Notes: a model not told the origin generated them from the letters alone. A DNA stretch of 64,000 bases from Azadirachta indica (GCA_022749755.1 CM040450.1:10314913-10378912); one strand, 5' to 3'. Positions 35,621 to 47,632 are shown, counted from the stretch's first letter. Numbers and translations: made by a program.

Positions 35621-35855
35621 ATATATACATACACACACTCACGTATACCTACCATCAAAAATCCTTGATAAAAATTGTTGGCTCCATCTTCTAATTCATT
35701 TCTCTGAAACACAGAACAGCCTGGTATCATATCATTTGGTTTGCTAAATATCATATAAGGAAGTCCAACTTTCCTCAAGCAACAAGACCTTTTAAACAGC
35801 AACCATTTTCGATACCCCGGAACTCCTTCAGGCTCAGCTAGAATCGACTGTCAAC

Positions 35856-36185
35856 ATGAACAACATGAATATCCTTGAGTCATCTAATTTTCCCGGAGAG
35901 AGTTTTCCAAATAATTATCGACTATCAACAGCAGCAGAAGAGGAAGATGAAAAAGAAGAAGGAGTAGTGCTTAAACTCATCTCAAGCATAAGAATTCATC
36001 AAGTGAATTTGGATCATCTCAGCAGCAAGCTGAAGGATTTGAAGGTTTATTCAACTTCGACTCGTGGTGGTAATGGGCCATTGAAGCAGACAACGTGGAA
36101 GCTTGGGCGTTTCAAAATACGTACAGTGCAACCGGGAGGAATTGGAGGAGTAGTGGTACAGGGTGAGGACAAAGACAAGCTCTAA
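35856..36185 (+). CDS. Short-type member of the FPQPTRPIN/RFKIRTV family, member 4
   Basis: 109-aa protein lacking the F-P-Q-P-T-R-P-I-N block. It begins at M-N-N-M-N-I-L-E, equivalent to the internal M-N-x-M-N-I-S-E of full-length members. It has S-S-N-F-P-G, a Glu/Asp-rich stretch, a helix-like V-L-K-L-I-S-S-I segment, S-T-S-T-R-G, R-F-K-I-R-T-V at 85-91 and G-E-D-K-D-K-L. The DNA before the ATG still shows the ancestral N-terminal block out of frame (F-P-Q-A-T-R-P remnant near 35,770), followed by TAG, so translation was forced to a downstream ATG. It keeps the shared promoter motif and TATA. It is either a functional short isoform or an early pseudogene; the conserved C-terminus favours function. 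Confidence 0.6.
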   Translation: MNNMNILESSNFPGESFPNNYRLSTAAEEEDEKEEGVVLKLISSIRIHQVNLDHLSSKLKDLKVYSTSTRGGNGPLKQTTWKLGRFKIRTVQPGGIGGVVVQGEDKDKL

Positions 36186-36439
36186 CGCCAATTAATTAAC
36201 AAATAATTAACTTCTAATCCAATCCAGATTAAATGTATTTATGAATTTTAACAATTTATATTCTTTTCTTCATTCAATTGTGGAACTGAGACCCATTTTA
36301 TTTTTCTAACTCTTGGTTCCAAGTGCATAGTTAAATTCTAATATAAATGTAAATTATTTTATTCATTTAATTTTGGAATTGATGATGTATAAAGTTTTCA
36401 TAAGAACGTTTGGCCGATTATAGCAAATTTAATTGCGAT

Positions 36440-36600
36440 TCTGCTTGAGAAGCAGTAACGCGAATTAACAAATAATTAACTTTTAATCGAGATTAAAAGT
36501 ATTTTTGAATTCTAACATTTTAAATTCTTTTATTTATTCAATTATGAAATTAGGAGTTATTTTACTTTTGTAACTCTTAATTTTATGTGAAGGAGAAATT
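36440..36600 (+). pseudogene. 3'-end remnant of a family copy (member 5)
   Basis: Only the last codons (AAGCAGTAAC-like stop context at about 36,449) and the conserved 3' flank remain: AATTAACAAATAATTAACTT, GAGATTAAAAGTATTTTTGA and TTATTTATTCAATTATGAAA match the 3' regions of members 3, 4, 6 and 8. It lies 250 bp after member 4, so a tandem copy was deleted almost entirely. Confidence 0.6.
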
Positions 36601-36609
36601 TTCAATCAA

Positions 36610-37290
36610 AATCTAAAATTATGTATCAATTTTTCTGTTACAGAGTAATTGAGTGTATTTTAAAGAGAAAAATTCAATTAACCGATTTTTGAAAAAAAAA
36701 TTGAGAATACTGAGAGGTTTATAAAGGAGTCACACAATAAAAGTTATCTTTTAAATTAATCGAGGTATTATAAGTATTTTTCATTGGAATAAATAAAGGA
36801 TTTTGATGGAAAAATAACATCACTCTTTTTTATTTTTTATTTATATTATTAAGATTTGGGAACAATAAATTTATAAAATCAAAACAGATCAAGTTAGATT
36901 TACTTTTAACAAGCCGAGTTCAAACCATATATGAAATATTGACATCATAAAATCAAAACAGAAGTTTCCAAATCTCTTGGTAGCACATGATCACAAATTT
37001 TTTCAGAAAGGCTCGTATGGATGTTTATTGTTGGGGAAACCGCAGATTGATTAAGCAGCTCTATAACAAATAATAATGGAAATCAATCCAACATGACATG
37101 ATCTAGCACTCGTGTTAAAAGAGTAATTATAAAGATTAAACCATCTATCACCTTTTGTCTGTTATCACATCTTAGTTGTGTATCAACCAATGACAATTTT
37201 CCAGGGAAAGAAAATTTTTCCAGGAATATGCATGGTAGAAGCACTTGATCAAACTATAGATACACTAACGATCGATGTGACCTCTTCATT
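36610..37290. other. Flank homologous to the 54.6-54.8 kb paralog upstream region
   Basis: About 37,130-37,290 (TTATCACATCTTAGTTGTGT, AAAATTTTTCCAGGAATATG, ATCGATGTGACCT) matches the complement of 54,640-54,760, which is the upstream region of member 8. This is the 5' flank of the disrupted member 6, now separated from its gene by a copia insertion. Confidence 0.6.
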
Positions 37291-37299
37291 TGACTTTTT

Positions 37300-37834
37300 T
37301 GTTGGTTATTTGAATGAATTGTAAAGAAAAATTAAAAACAAGAACAGAACATTTGTTGAATTGCTGCTGCACATCTCAATGTTTTGCAGAAATTTTATTT
37401 TAGTGTTTTGTTCTGTGTATTCAAAGATTTTCACTTACATTGTCATATAAATAACAACTAGACATGCTAGAAAATCAATGCTAGAGAATTATAAACATAC
37501 TTTTTAGAAACAAAAACTTTGAGTTTAAATACAAATAATTGTATGAGAATTTTGACAACTTTATACAGACATTTCATAATGACTTTTCATTTGAACATCC
37601 TTTAAACATTTGACTATAACTTTCTCTAAAGAAATCCAAATTAAACACCGTAAAATTTGCTAGAAAGTTGACATCTTGATCTTTCTAACGGTGCCAACCA
37701 TGCTCAGAAATGATACCTCAATCGATACAGTTTAAGTTTTAAAAATTATCTTCTGACAGTGTTTATGACCTATAAATGTTGAAAAGTATATTGTTTGAAA
37801 TCTCATAAGTGTAGAAAATGCGTTAATTCCAACA
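37300..37834 (-). repeat. 3' LTR of copia element 1
   Basis: 535 bp with TG/CA termini; pairs with 41,818-42,346. Several substitutions and small indels separate the two, so the insertion is not recent. Confidence 0.88.
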
Positions 37835-37841
37835 CTCCCTC

Positions 37842-38369
37842 TTAATGTATTTTCTTCACAACTCCACTGAGTTCTCTAAGATAACAAAATCTTTCTCTTG
37901 GAAGAGCTTTAGTAAGAATGTCAATAAGCTGCTCCTCTGTTCTACAATATTCAAGATGAATTTCTCCTTTCTCAACAACTTCTTTGATGAAATGATATTT
38001 GATAGCTATATGTTTTGTGCGGTCATGACTAACTAAATTTTTTGCAATGGCAATGGCTGACTTGTTGTCGCAGAATAATAAAGTTCCTTTGTCGTGCTTT
38101 TCTCCAAGATCTTCAAGAATTCTTCGAAGCCGTATGCATTGAGATGTAGCCTTTGCAGCAGTAACATATTCTACTTTAGCAGTTGATTGTGCCACAACTT
38201 TTTGCTTTTTCGAAATCCATGAACATATTCCTGAGCTTAGAGAAAAAATATAACCTGAAGTGCTTTTCATGTCATCCGCCCAATCGCTGTCACAATATTT
38301 AACTAAACTTGAGTTTTCAGTTGTCTTGTACAAAATGCCATAGTCCAGTATACCCTGCAAGTATCTCAA
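37842..38369 (-). pseudogene. RNase H domain fragment of copia element 1
   Basis: About 175 open codons with copia RNase H hallmarks: Y-C-D-S-D-W-A-D-D, S-T-S-G-Y-I-F-S-L, S-T-A-K-V-E-Y (usually S-S-T-E-A-E-Y), L-F-C-D-N-K-S-A-I, K-H-I-A-I-K-Y-H-F and I-L-T-K-A-L-P. The stop lies just before the purine tract, as expected for the end of the polyprotein. Upstream RT is frame-shifted. Confidence 0.8.
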
Positions 38370-39061
38370 GACTCATTTTGCTGTGCCACAATGGATCTGA
38401 CTTGGTTCATACATAAACCGAGATAGCTTACTAACTGCAAACATTATGTTAAGTCTTGTTGTGTGAGATACAAGAGGTTGCCAATAAGACTTCTATACTT
38501 TGCAGCATCTGCCTTTTCAGTGCCATTTCTTTCTTTAACTTCTCATTTGCAATTAATGGAACTGCAATAGATTTACAACCCAACAAATTGAATTTCTTTA
38601 AAACATTCTCTACATATTTTCTTTGAGAAATGAAAATCCCATTTTTGGTTTAAGATATTTTAATCCCAAGAAAATAATGCAGGAGACCTAAATCACTCAT
38701 CTCATAAGTCTTCATAATATCCTTCTTGAATTCCTTTATCATGTTTTCAATATTGCCGATAAAAATCAAATCATCAACATACAAGGAAACAATAAGCAAT
38801 AAGATCCTTTTTCTTTAAAACGTAAAGAGTTGGCTCATTTTGCCTTCTTTGAAAACCTCTTATGAGAAAATGCTTATCAATTTCAACATACCATGTTTAT
38901 GTTGCTTGCTTTAGCCCATAAAAAACCTTTCTCAACTTGTAAACTTTGCTTTTTTTTCCCTTCATGAAAAAACCTTCAGGCTGATCAATATAAACTTCTT
39001 CTTCTAACACTTCATTTAAGAAAGTTGATTTAACATCAAGTTGATAACGATTCCATCTCTT

Positions 39062-39859
39062 TTAAGCAACAAAAGCAATCAAGGTTCTTATAATTTCCAA
39101 TCTTGCAACAAGTGCAAAGGTTTCATAGAAATCAATACCTGACTTTTGAGTGAATTCTTTAGCTACAAGCCTTGTATTATACTTTTGAATGCTTCTATCT
39201 TGATTGAATTTTGTTTTGAATATCCATTTAACTGCAATAACTTCTCGGTCTTTTAGTTGATCTACAAGCTCCCATGTTTGATTTTTCTCAATCATGCTAA
39301 TTTCTTCTTTCATTGCTTTGACCCAAACTTCTTGTTTTTTAGCTTCTTTAAGCTTTCTTGTTCAATGTCAGAAAAATTGCATGACTCATATATATCACTC
39401 AACATTCGAGTTTTTCTTGGAGGAAGTTGAATCTTGTTGCAAATTCTGAATTTTTTGTTGTTCATGAAAAACAACATGAGGCAGCTCTTGTTCTTTATTT
39501 TCATTCAAATCCCAAGTAGCTTTTCCATTGAAAATAACATCTCTACTCACAATCAGCTTCTTTGTTTCAACATTATATAACTGATATCCTTTTGTGTTAG
39601 AGTTATATCCCATAAAAATGCATTTTTTACTTCTTTCATCAAACTTGGTTCTTTTTTCAGCAGGTATATGAACATAACAAATGCTCCCAAAAACCTTAAA
39701 ATGTCTTACCAATAGCTTAATTATGCTCCAAGCTTCAAATGGAGTTATATTCTTCACAGTTTTGGTTGGACATCGATTAAGAATATACACAATTGTATGA
39801 ACAGCCTCTGCCCAAAAACTTTTAGGCAAATTTTTCTCACTTAGCATTACTATAGTCAT
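39062..39859 (-). pseudogene. Integrase C-terminal and RT N-terminal fragments of copia element 1
   Basis: Two open pieces. 39,395-39,859 has L-P-K-S-F-W-A-E-A-V, Y-I-L-N-R-C-P-T-K and I-F-M-G-Y, typical of the integrase C-terminus. 39,062-39,313 has N-Q-T-W-E-L-V, V-K-W-I-F-K-T-K and A-R-L-V-A-K-E-F-T-Q, the start of copia RT. A short frame-shifted segment separates them. Confidence 0.8.
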
Positions 39860-40096
39860 TTCAACAACGGTTCTACTTTTCCTTTCTGCGATGCCATTCT
39901 GCTGGGGACTATAACCTACTGCGAGTTGCTTCCAAATGCCTTCATTTTTGTAATAATTTTCAAATTCTAAACAGGTATATTCACCCCCATGATCACTTCA
40001 AATGGTTTTGATGGTGTAGCCATTTTACTTCTCCACAAATGTTTTAAATTTTTTAGACACCATAAATATTTCTGATTTCTCCTTCAAAAAATAAAC

Positions 40097-41368
40097 TCAT
40101 GCCATCCAAGAATAATCATCAATGAATAAAAGAAAGTACTTGTGTTGATTTAATGATGGAGTTCGCATTGAACCGCATATGTCGATGTGAATAAGCTCTA
40201 ATGGCAGTTTTACTCTCCACGAACTTTGTCTAGAAAATGAAGAGCGATGTTGTTTTCCCATAATGCATCCTTCACATGGTTCTTCGAACTTTTCAATTTC
40301 TAGTAGCCCTTTCACTATAGTTTTTTGCTTCAACAACTTCAAGCCTTCAAAGTTTAGATTACAAAACCTTTTATGCTATCTTCAAGAACCTCTCCTTTCA
40401 TTGCAATAATTGAATTATAATGAAGATTAATGGAAAAATTTCTATTCTTCTCCATTTTGACATAAGCAATCACCAAACTCTTCTCTTTTTTATCATAAAT
40501 AGTGCAGCCACCTTTTTTAAAATGAAGACGATAGCCATTTTCAACAACTTGTCTCATACTGAATAAATTTTGATTTAGATCTGGTACAAGTAGCATATCA
40601 TTGACATATTTCATTCCTTTTTCGGCTTGGACAATAATTTTTCCTTTTCCTTTTGATTGCACAATAGCCCCATTTCCTAATTTCACTTTAGGAGAAATCG
40701 TTGAGTCAACATCAAGAAAGATTTGTTCATTTTCTAACATGTAATTGCTGCAACCACTATCAAGATACCAGCTACTGCCATCTTTTTCTGCAAGGGCTGA
40801 ATTACAAGCATAAAACATATTGCCATCATCTTCGTTCTCCTTCTTAGATGAACTAGCTTGATTCGATGCTTTATATCTGCACACTTTTTTTGTGTGCCCA
40901 AACTTCTTACAACAATAGCATTAAGGCTTCCCACGATGCCAACAACTTGAAGTAGCATGGTTCTGCTTCTTGTAAATCTTACATGGAGGTTTATTGTCAT
41001 AAGCTGCTTCTTTGTCTTCCTTTTTCCACTTGTTTTACTCCCCAATTTTTTACTCCTTCTTTGATGACTTATGTGGTTTAGTGGTCACCTTTGATTGAAA
41101 AGCACTGTCGGTAGATTATTCACCACGTTTCAATCTCCTTTGCTCATAAGACTTTAAAGACCCATCAATTTTTCAACTGACAAGTGTTGAGATATTTAGA
41201 TTCTTCTATCACAGTAACAACATGGTCAAACTTTTCAAAAATGCTATTTAGGATCTTCACAACGAATTTTTCTTCAGGAACATCATCACCAAGAGATCTT
41301 GAATGATTAACAATGTTAATTACTCTAAAAAAATAGCCTCGAACCAATTCAGATTTTTGCATCCTCAA
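40097..41368 (-). pseudogene. Gag, protease and integrase N-terminal fragments of copia element 1
   Basis: Successive broken frames on -: 41,165-41,368 gag-like; 40,734-41,045 over the Cys-rich knuckle region; 40,354-40,884 with aspartic protease D-S-G-C-S-N; 40,097-40,342 with the C-x2-C of the pre-integrase zinc finger (C-E-G-C-I-M-G-K) and integrase D-I-C-G and F-I-D-D-Y-S. Confidence 0.75.
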
Positions 41369-41798
41369 ATTTTCAAACTCCCTTCGAAAAGATTAAAGTT
41401 TGATGATTTTTGCTTGGTTATCTCTTGAAATTCTTGCTCAAGAATTCTCCAAGCTTGGTTTGCTGTAGTAGCTCTCATGATTTTGGGAAAAATGGCTACA
41501 GTAACTCCATTTTAAAGTTTTGAAAGAGCTCATGCATCAATCATCCTCAAGGCTTCGAGCTTCTCTTGTTGTGCTTCCGTAAGATTATCTTCATCTTCTA
41601 GTACTTCAAAACCTTTGATAACAACATTCCATAGCCCCTCAAACATAAGCAAAGTCCTCATTTTCACTTTCTAAAAATCATAATTTTCTCCTCCAAATAT
41701 TGGAAGAACAGAAAGTGAAAATGATACACACTCTCTCTTTTTGATGAAGACATCTTGATGTCTAAAGGATGAAAAATGCCCCAAATTTGATCTTAATG

Positions 41799-41813
41799 CC
41801 TGCTCTGATACTA
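41799..41813 (-). other. Primer-binding site of copia element 1
   Basis: On - it reads TAGTATCAGAGCA, one base off the complement of the initiator tRNA-Met 3' end, a few bases inside the 5' LTR. Confidence 0.7.
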
Positions 41814-41817
41814 CTTT

Positions 41818-42346
41818 TGTTGGTTATTTGAATGAATTGTAAAAAAAATTAAAAATAAGAACAGAACATTTGTTGAGTTGCAGTTGCAGAGCTCAATATT
41901 CTGCAAAAATTTTATTTCAGTATTTTGTTCTGTGTATTCAAAGATTTTCACTTACATTGCCATATAAATAACAACTAGACATGCTAAAAAATCAATCTTA
42001 GAGAATTCTAAACATACTTCTTAAAGACAAAAACTTTGACTCTAAATACAGACTATCGTATGAGAATTTTAACAACTTTATACAGACATTTCATATTAAC
42101 TTTTCATCTGAATATCCTTTAAACATTTGACTATAACTTTCTCTAAAGAAATCCAAATTGAATATCGTAAAATTTGCTAGAAAATTGACATCTTAATCTT
42201 TCTAATGATTCCAACCATGCTCAGAAATGATGCATCAAATGATACAGTTTAAATTTTTGAAAATTATCCTTTGACTGTGTTCATGATTTGTAAATGTTGA
42301 AAAATATATTGTTTGATAGAGTATGAAAAATGTATTAATTCCAACA
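41818..42346 (-). repeat. 5' LTR of copia element 1
   Basis: 529 bp, TGTTGG at the low-coordinate end and CCAACA at 42,341-42,346. Followed by TCTTC, the preserved target duplication. Confidence 0.88.
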
Positions 42347-42514
42347 TCTTCTTGGTCTTTGTGCAACTTCTGGGCAATGATTATTCCTAATCCCCAAGGG
42401 AAACTTTTCCTCATCAGCAAAAAGATTAGACTAATCCATTTGACTGCATCAAACAAATAAGAGGTCAACATATGATACCTTTGTGTTGAACTTGTAATAC
42501 ACTTCTGTTTTGAA

Positions 42515-42575
42515 TTTTGATTAGTCAAAACGCAAAACTTTTGCATCTTCTGGGGCATTCGTGTTATAAATAGCT
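42515..42575 (+). promoter_or_regulatory. Promoter of disrupted member 6: GATTAGTCAA plus TATAAATAG
   Basis: TTTTGATTAGTCAAAA at about 42,516-42,531 and TATAAATAG at about 42,565-42,573. Nearly the same sequence, TTTTGATTAGTCAAAATGC, lies before member 8 on -. Confidence 0.6.
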
Positions 42576-42861
42576 AAACCCGACAACTGAAAACCTCGAG
42601 AAAAAAAATACACAGAGAGCTTGAATCATATCCTTCATCGATTAATTCTCGTAGAGTTAGTTATTGCCATACAAAATCACGACATGAATATCGAAACCTG
42701 CAATCAACTTCCTGTCAACATGAACAAATTTTCTCAACCAACAAGACCAATTAACAGCTATGATTTGGAGATTCAGCGATTTCCCTCAGAGTCAGAGCCT
42801 GCCAACATGAATAATATGAATATTTCTGAGCCTTCTTTGTCCGAAGAGAGTTTACCAACAG

Positions 42862-43047
42862 TATTGAAAGAAGAATCGAAGATTGAGGAAAAACATTCTC
42901 TCTTATTAACTTGGCTTCTTACAAAAGAAGTTTAGCCTTTATATATGAGGTTTAAACCGAAAGAAATTAACTAACAAACTGATAATAGAATCTGCCAGCT
43001 ATACAAATAAATTACTTAATAAACAACTACTAAACTAACTCCTAATA
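42862..43047 (-). repeat. 3' LTR of copia element 2
   Basis: 186 bp, differing from its partner by about 11 substitutions and one 4-bp gap. Ends TATT/AATA. Confidence 0.9.
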
Positions 43048-43093
43048 CTCCCTCTCAAGGTGGCTGGTGAAGATCAATCACGGCCATCTTGGA

Positions 43094-43714
43094 TTAAAGT
43101 CCAAATAAATTAGCGGCAGGAAGTGCCTTAGTGAAAATATCAGCTAACTGATGTTGAGTACGAATATGAAGAAGTTTGTGAAAACCATAAGGGATCTTGT
43201 TGCGCATAAAGTGGCAGTCAATCTCAATATGCTTGGCGCTATCATGGAAAGTAGGATTGGAGGCAATGTGCACCGCGGCTTGATTATCACAAAAAACCAA
43301 AGTTGGACCAGTGAGAGAGACTTGAAAAGCTTGAAGAGGTTGATAAATCCACACCAACTCACTGGTAATAGCTGTCAAGGCTTCATACTCAGCTTCAACA
43401 GAAGATCGAGATAGAGTTGTTTGCTTCTTAGATTTCCAGAAAATCATTGAATCACCAAGAAAAATACAAAAGCCTGAAATGGATTTTCGAGAATCCAAAC
43501 ATGCTCTCCAGTTAGCATCAGCAAAAGCTTTAAGCGGAAAATCAAGAACAGAAGAAAATGGGAGACCTTGAGCAGAGGAAGATTTAAGATATTGAAGTAA
43601 ATTGTGCACAGCATCAAGATAAGATTGCCTAGGTTGGGAAACAAATTGACTAAGTTTGTGAATAGCAAAAGTTATATCAAGTCGAGTAATGGTTAAGTAT
43701 ATCAATCTTCCCAT
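43094..43714 (-). pseudogene. RT end and RNase H fragment of copia element 2
   Basis: 206 open codons: G-R-L-I-Y-L-T-I-T-R-L-D-I-T-F, F-A-D-A-N-W-R-A-C, S-R-S-S-V-E-A-E-Y, V-F-C-D-N-Q-A-A-V-H-I-A, K-H-I-E-I-D-C-H-F and I-F-T-K-A-L-P, the copia RNase H series. The upstream RT catalytic motif reads Y-I-D-G instead of Y-V-D-D (about 44,010), so it would be inactive. Confidence 0.82.
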
Positions 43715-45277
43715 AAGTCTTCAATAAAGTGTAGGATCCTGAAGCAAATCTCCTTTAAAAAAGCTCAATTTGAGCTTTGCATCCATTGGCAATGAAGTTG
43801 GCTTACTTGCAAGAAAGCCAGTGTCTTCAAGTAACTACAAGCAATAATGCCTTTGAGATAGAACTATACCTCGCTGGATCAAGCAAGTTCAAGGCCAAGA
43901 AAGTATTTGAGAGCACCGAGGTTTTTAAGTTTGAACTGACTATGAAGAAAGCTTTTAAGAGAACTGATATGCTGAGATTGTGCTTTTATAATGATAATAC
44001 CATCAATATAAACCAACAAAGCAATAAAGTTAGGACCTGATCCTTTGGTGAAAAAAGAGTAATCAGATTTACATTGCATAAAACCATGAACAAGGAGGGC
44101 ATGAGAAAACTTGGCAAACCATTGTTGAATGCCTACTTTAAGCCATAAATTGATTTGCGCAGCTTACAAACCAAGTTCTCCCTCTTAGGACTAGAATGAG
44201 AAACCTGTTGACAGTACCCCAGAGGCATGTCTCTATAGACCTCTTCAAATAAGTCGCCGTTAAGAAAGGCATTATTTACATTAAGTTAAACAAGAGGCCA
44301 ATTGTTTTTAGCAGCAATGGCAATAAGGACTATGAGAGTAACCAGTTTTGCTGCAGGGGAAAAGGTTTTAATAAAATCCAAGTCCTCTTGTTGAGTGTAT
44401 CCTTTAGCAGTCAAACGTGCTTTATATATGTCAATGCTCCCATCTGACTTATATTTCACCTTCTAGATTCATTTACAACTTATAGAATGTTTGCCCTTAG
44501 GAAAAGGCATAACAATCCAAGTTTTATTAAGCTCCATAGCTTCTAACTCTCTGTGCATAGCCTCCTTCCAATGATCAAATCCGATTGCTTGATGATAAAA
44601 TTAGTGTTCAAAAGTAAAAGAAATTTTACAGAGGAAAGTGTTATGAGACGAGGAAAAAGAAGCATAAGAAAGAAAATGAGTTAAGGGATATGGAGAATTT
44701 GTATCAAGAATGGAATTATTGGTTAAGGGATTACAATGAAAATCTCTAAGGTATAAAGGTGGTTCAGTGGTTTTAGTAAATCTTCTAACCGCAACCTCAA
44801 TGGGAGGTTGAGGAGCTAAAAGAGGAGCAAAAATAGTTTCCAAAGCATCAGAAGTAAAAGAAGAAAGAACATCTTCTGAAGTATATTTAGCATTTGATGC
44901 ATGAGGTGAAATGGTAGAGGTGGAAACTGGATCAGAAACTAGTTGCAAGGATGGAAAAGAAAAAGTAACATAAGGATACTTAGGTAAAACTAAGTCAGGA
45001 AAAAGATCAACGAGGTCAGAAGAAGAAGGAGAAACAGTATAAAAGGGAAAAACTGTCTCATGAAATATCCCTAGAAACGAAAATCTATTTGGAAAGAATG
45101 TCATAAACCTTATACCCTTTGATACCTGGAGAATAACCAATAAACACAGAAGTTCTGGCTTGAGGTGTAAATTTAGTTCTATAGGAAGGAAGAGTTGATG
45201 CAAAACAGAGGCTTCCAAAGACCCTTAAAAAATGGTAATCAACAGGTTTTTGATATAATAAAGTATAAAGAGTGTGA

Positions 45278-45915
45278 TTAGATAAAGAGTCTTATTGATG
45301 AGAAAGGTAGCAGTAAGTATGCACTCACCCCAGAATTGAACAGAAACTTGAGATTGAAAGAATAAAGCCCGAACAACATAAGAAGGTGTTGATGCTTTCT
45401 CTGTACCACAAAATTCTGTTCAGGTCTTTCCACACAAGAAAATTGATGGATAACTCCCTTACAATGAAAGAAATCCATAAACTGTAATTCAGGGGCATTG
45501 TCAGATCTGAATTTTTTAATCACAGCACCAAACTGAGTTTCAATGAGTTGGAAAATCGTGAAACAATAGCAATAACATCGGATTTATTTTTTATAAGATA
45601 CACCCATATGAACCATGTGCAATCATCTACCAAAGTCAATAAATATTTGAAACCATTATGCGTGGATTGATGAAAGGGACCCCAAGTGTCACAGTGAATC
45701 AAATCAAAAGCTTGAGCAGACCTGTGATTGTTAGAGACAAATGACATTCTCTTTTGTTTAGCAAGTGGACAGATAGAGTAAGGAGAAAACAATCCGTGCT
45801 TATTAATTTGTAACTGTTCTTGCAACAATCCAAGTCTTTTAGAAGACAAATGTCCTAATCTGTGATGCCATATTTGAGCATTCACATTATTAACAGTAGG
45901 AGAAATATTGCACAA
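45278..45915 (-). pseudogene. Integrase fragments of copia element 2
   Basis: 45,520-45,915 has W-H-H-R-L-G-H, C-D-T-W-G-P and L-V-D-D-C-T-W. 45,278-45,523 has R-S-D-N-A-P-E and E-R-P-E-Q-N, the end of the catalytic triad region. The two are in different frames. Confidence 0.78.
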
Positions 45916-46559
45916 AGAAGCAAAAGAATATAAGCCTTTATCTTGGTCTTGAAAGTTTTTTTAATCAATCACATACAGATCATCAACTCTTTTACCCCTG
46001 CCAATCATCTTCAAGCTGGGCAGTTCCTGAACAAGGCGTGCATCAGTAAGAAATTGAATCCTCAAAACAGAAGACCTGGTTAGTGCACTTACAGACAGCA
46101 GGTTGAATTTGAATTGAGGAACATACAACACATCATCAAGAACCAGTTGAGATGAAAGCTTCACACTTCCAGTAAATTGAACAGAGATTTTACTTTAATC
46201 AGGCAAAGTAACAAAGGCATTCTTAACTGGTTTCATGAACAAGAAAACATGCTCACTAAAGCAAATGTGACTGGTTGCACTTGAGTCAACATCCAATATC
46301 TAGAAGAATAAAAGATAGGATTGATTGAAATGGACAAGCAAGTATCTGAAACTTTTGTTGAAGAAATAGGTGCATTAGAAACATTTTTGGCATCTGAAAG
46401 ATAACTGCTTAACATTGCTATCAAGCGAAAATACTGTGAAGAATTGAGCATTTGCACAAAATTGCTCATATGATTGCTATTGTTAGAAGTTCCAGTATTA
46501 GAAACTTGATTAGCAACCTTTGATACCCTCTTGTTAGAGTTGGAGTTAAAATTCTATTT

Positions 46560-46835
46560 CTATCTTAGCTTATAACCTGGTGGATACCCATGCAGCTTAT
46601 AACATTTGTCAATTGGATGTCTAGAATAGCCACAGTATGTGCAGATTGGTCTATCCTTCTTTTGATTGGGTTTGTTAGTGCTTTGACTAGAATTGGTCTT
46701 ATGTGAATCTATTTTGATAGCAAATGCCATAGTAGAAGCTAGTGTAGAGGTACCAGAAATTTCACTAACATGTCTTTGATGTTCCTCTTGAGAAACTAGA
46801 GCAAAGACTTTGTTAATTGGAGGAATCGAATCCAT
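46560..46835 (-). pseudogene. Gag zinc-knuckle fragment of copia element 2
   Basis: C-T-Y-C-G-Y-S-R-H-P-I-D-K-C followed by Y-K-L-H-G-Y-P-P-G, the plant copia gag nucleocapsid signature. Confidence 0.82.
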
Positions 46836-47620
46836 GAGTAGCAGCTATCCTCTAACTTGAACAAAATTATCACTCAACCCTATCTAGAAAGACATAACAG
46901 ACTCCATATGATAATGATCAGCCAAATTCTTAATTCCACCACAAAAGCATTTGCCACATGAACAAGCAGGCCTGTAATTACTAAGTTCTTCCCAAATGGT
47001 TTTGAGCTTAGTGAAATAAACACTAACAGATAACTGGTCTTGAGTGAGACTCATTAATTCTCTCCTAAGTTGAAATATTCTTGAACCATTTCTTTGCGTA
47101 AATCGCTTTTTAAGATCAGTCCAAATTTCATAAGCAGATTGAGAGAAAATAATAGAAGCAGATATCTACTTTGAAACAAAATTTAATATCCAAGAAATAA
47201 CTATATTATTATTTCTAATCCAAGAATTGAGAAAGGGATCTATATCTGTAGGCCTAGGAATAGATCCATCTATAAACACTAATTTATTCTTTACTAACAA
47301 AGCAATTATCTTGATCAGCTCCAAGATGTGTATTTGTCACCAGTAAGTGGTTGAGAAACTAAAACCAAATTGGATTATCAGAATAGTGAAGAAAATAAGG
47401 ACTGGAGCAGTTTTCAACGGCGGAATTGCTCATCAAAGTTCCAATGGTGTACGAAGTGTTTTGAGAATTGCTATCACTCCCCATAAGCTCAATCGAAGAT
47501 CAAAGGCAAGCAACAAGAAGAAAACCAGAAGATCCAAAACAAAATCGAAGAAGAAAAGATGAACTAAATCAAGATTTAAATCAAAGAAGGTTGAAGAAGA
47601 TTGCAGAAGAAGCACACAGC

Positions 47621-47632
47621 GCTCTGATACCA
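47621..47632 (-). other. Primer-binding site of copia element 2
   Basis: TGGTATCAGAGC on -, an exact complement of the initiator tRNA-Met 3' end, directly adjoining the 5' LTR. Confidence 0.9.

Larger units (their letters stand above)
37300..42346 (-). mobile_element. Ty1/copia LTR retrotransposon 1 (decayed, full-length structure)
   Basis: A 5.05-kb element on -. LTRs at 37,300-37,834 and 41,818-42,346 both run TGTTGG to CCAACA. A purine tract (AAGAGGGAG on -) abuts the 3' LTR at 37,835-37,843. A primer site TATCAGAGCA (one change from the tRNA-iMet complement) lies next to the 5' LTR near 41,799-41,813. Coding order on - is gag (about 41,165-41,400), zinc-knuckle/protease with Y-L-D-S-G-C-S-N-Y (40,354-40,884), integrase (39,395-40,342), RT (38,700-39,313) and RNase H (37,842-38,369). 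Frameshifts and stops break the polyprotein, so it is non-autonomous. The right target duplication is TCTTC; the left reads TTTTT. It lies in the upstream region of member 6. Confidence 0.88.

Noticed and set aside
47347..47562. Lysine/arginine-rich 71-aa frame on +
   Set aside because: It is antisense to the leader region of copia element 2, between primer site and gag, and reflects purine-rich composition.
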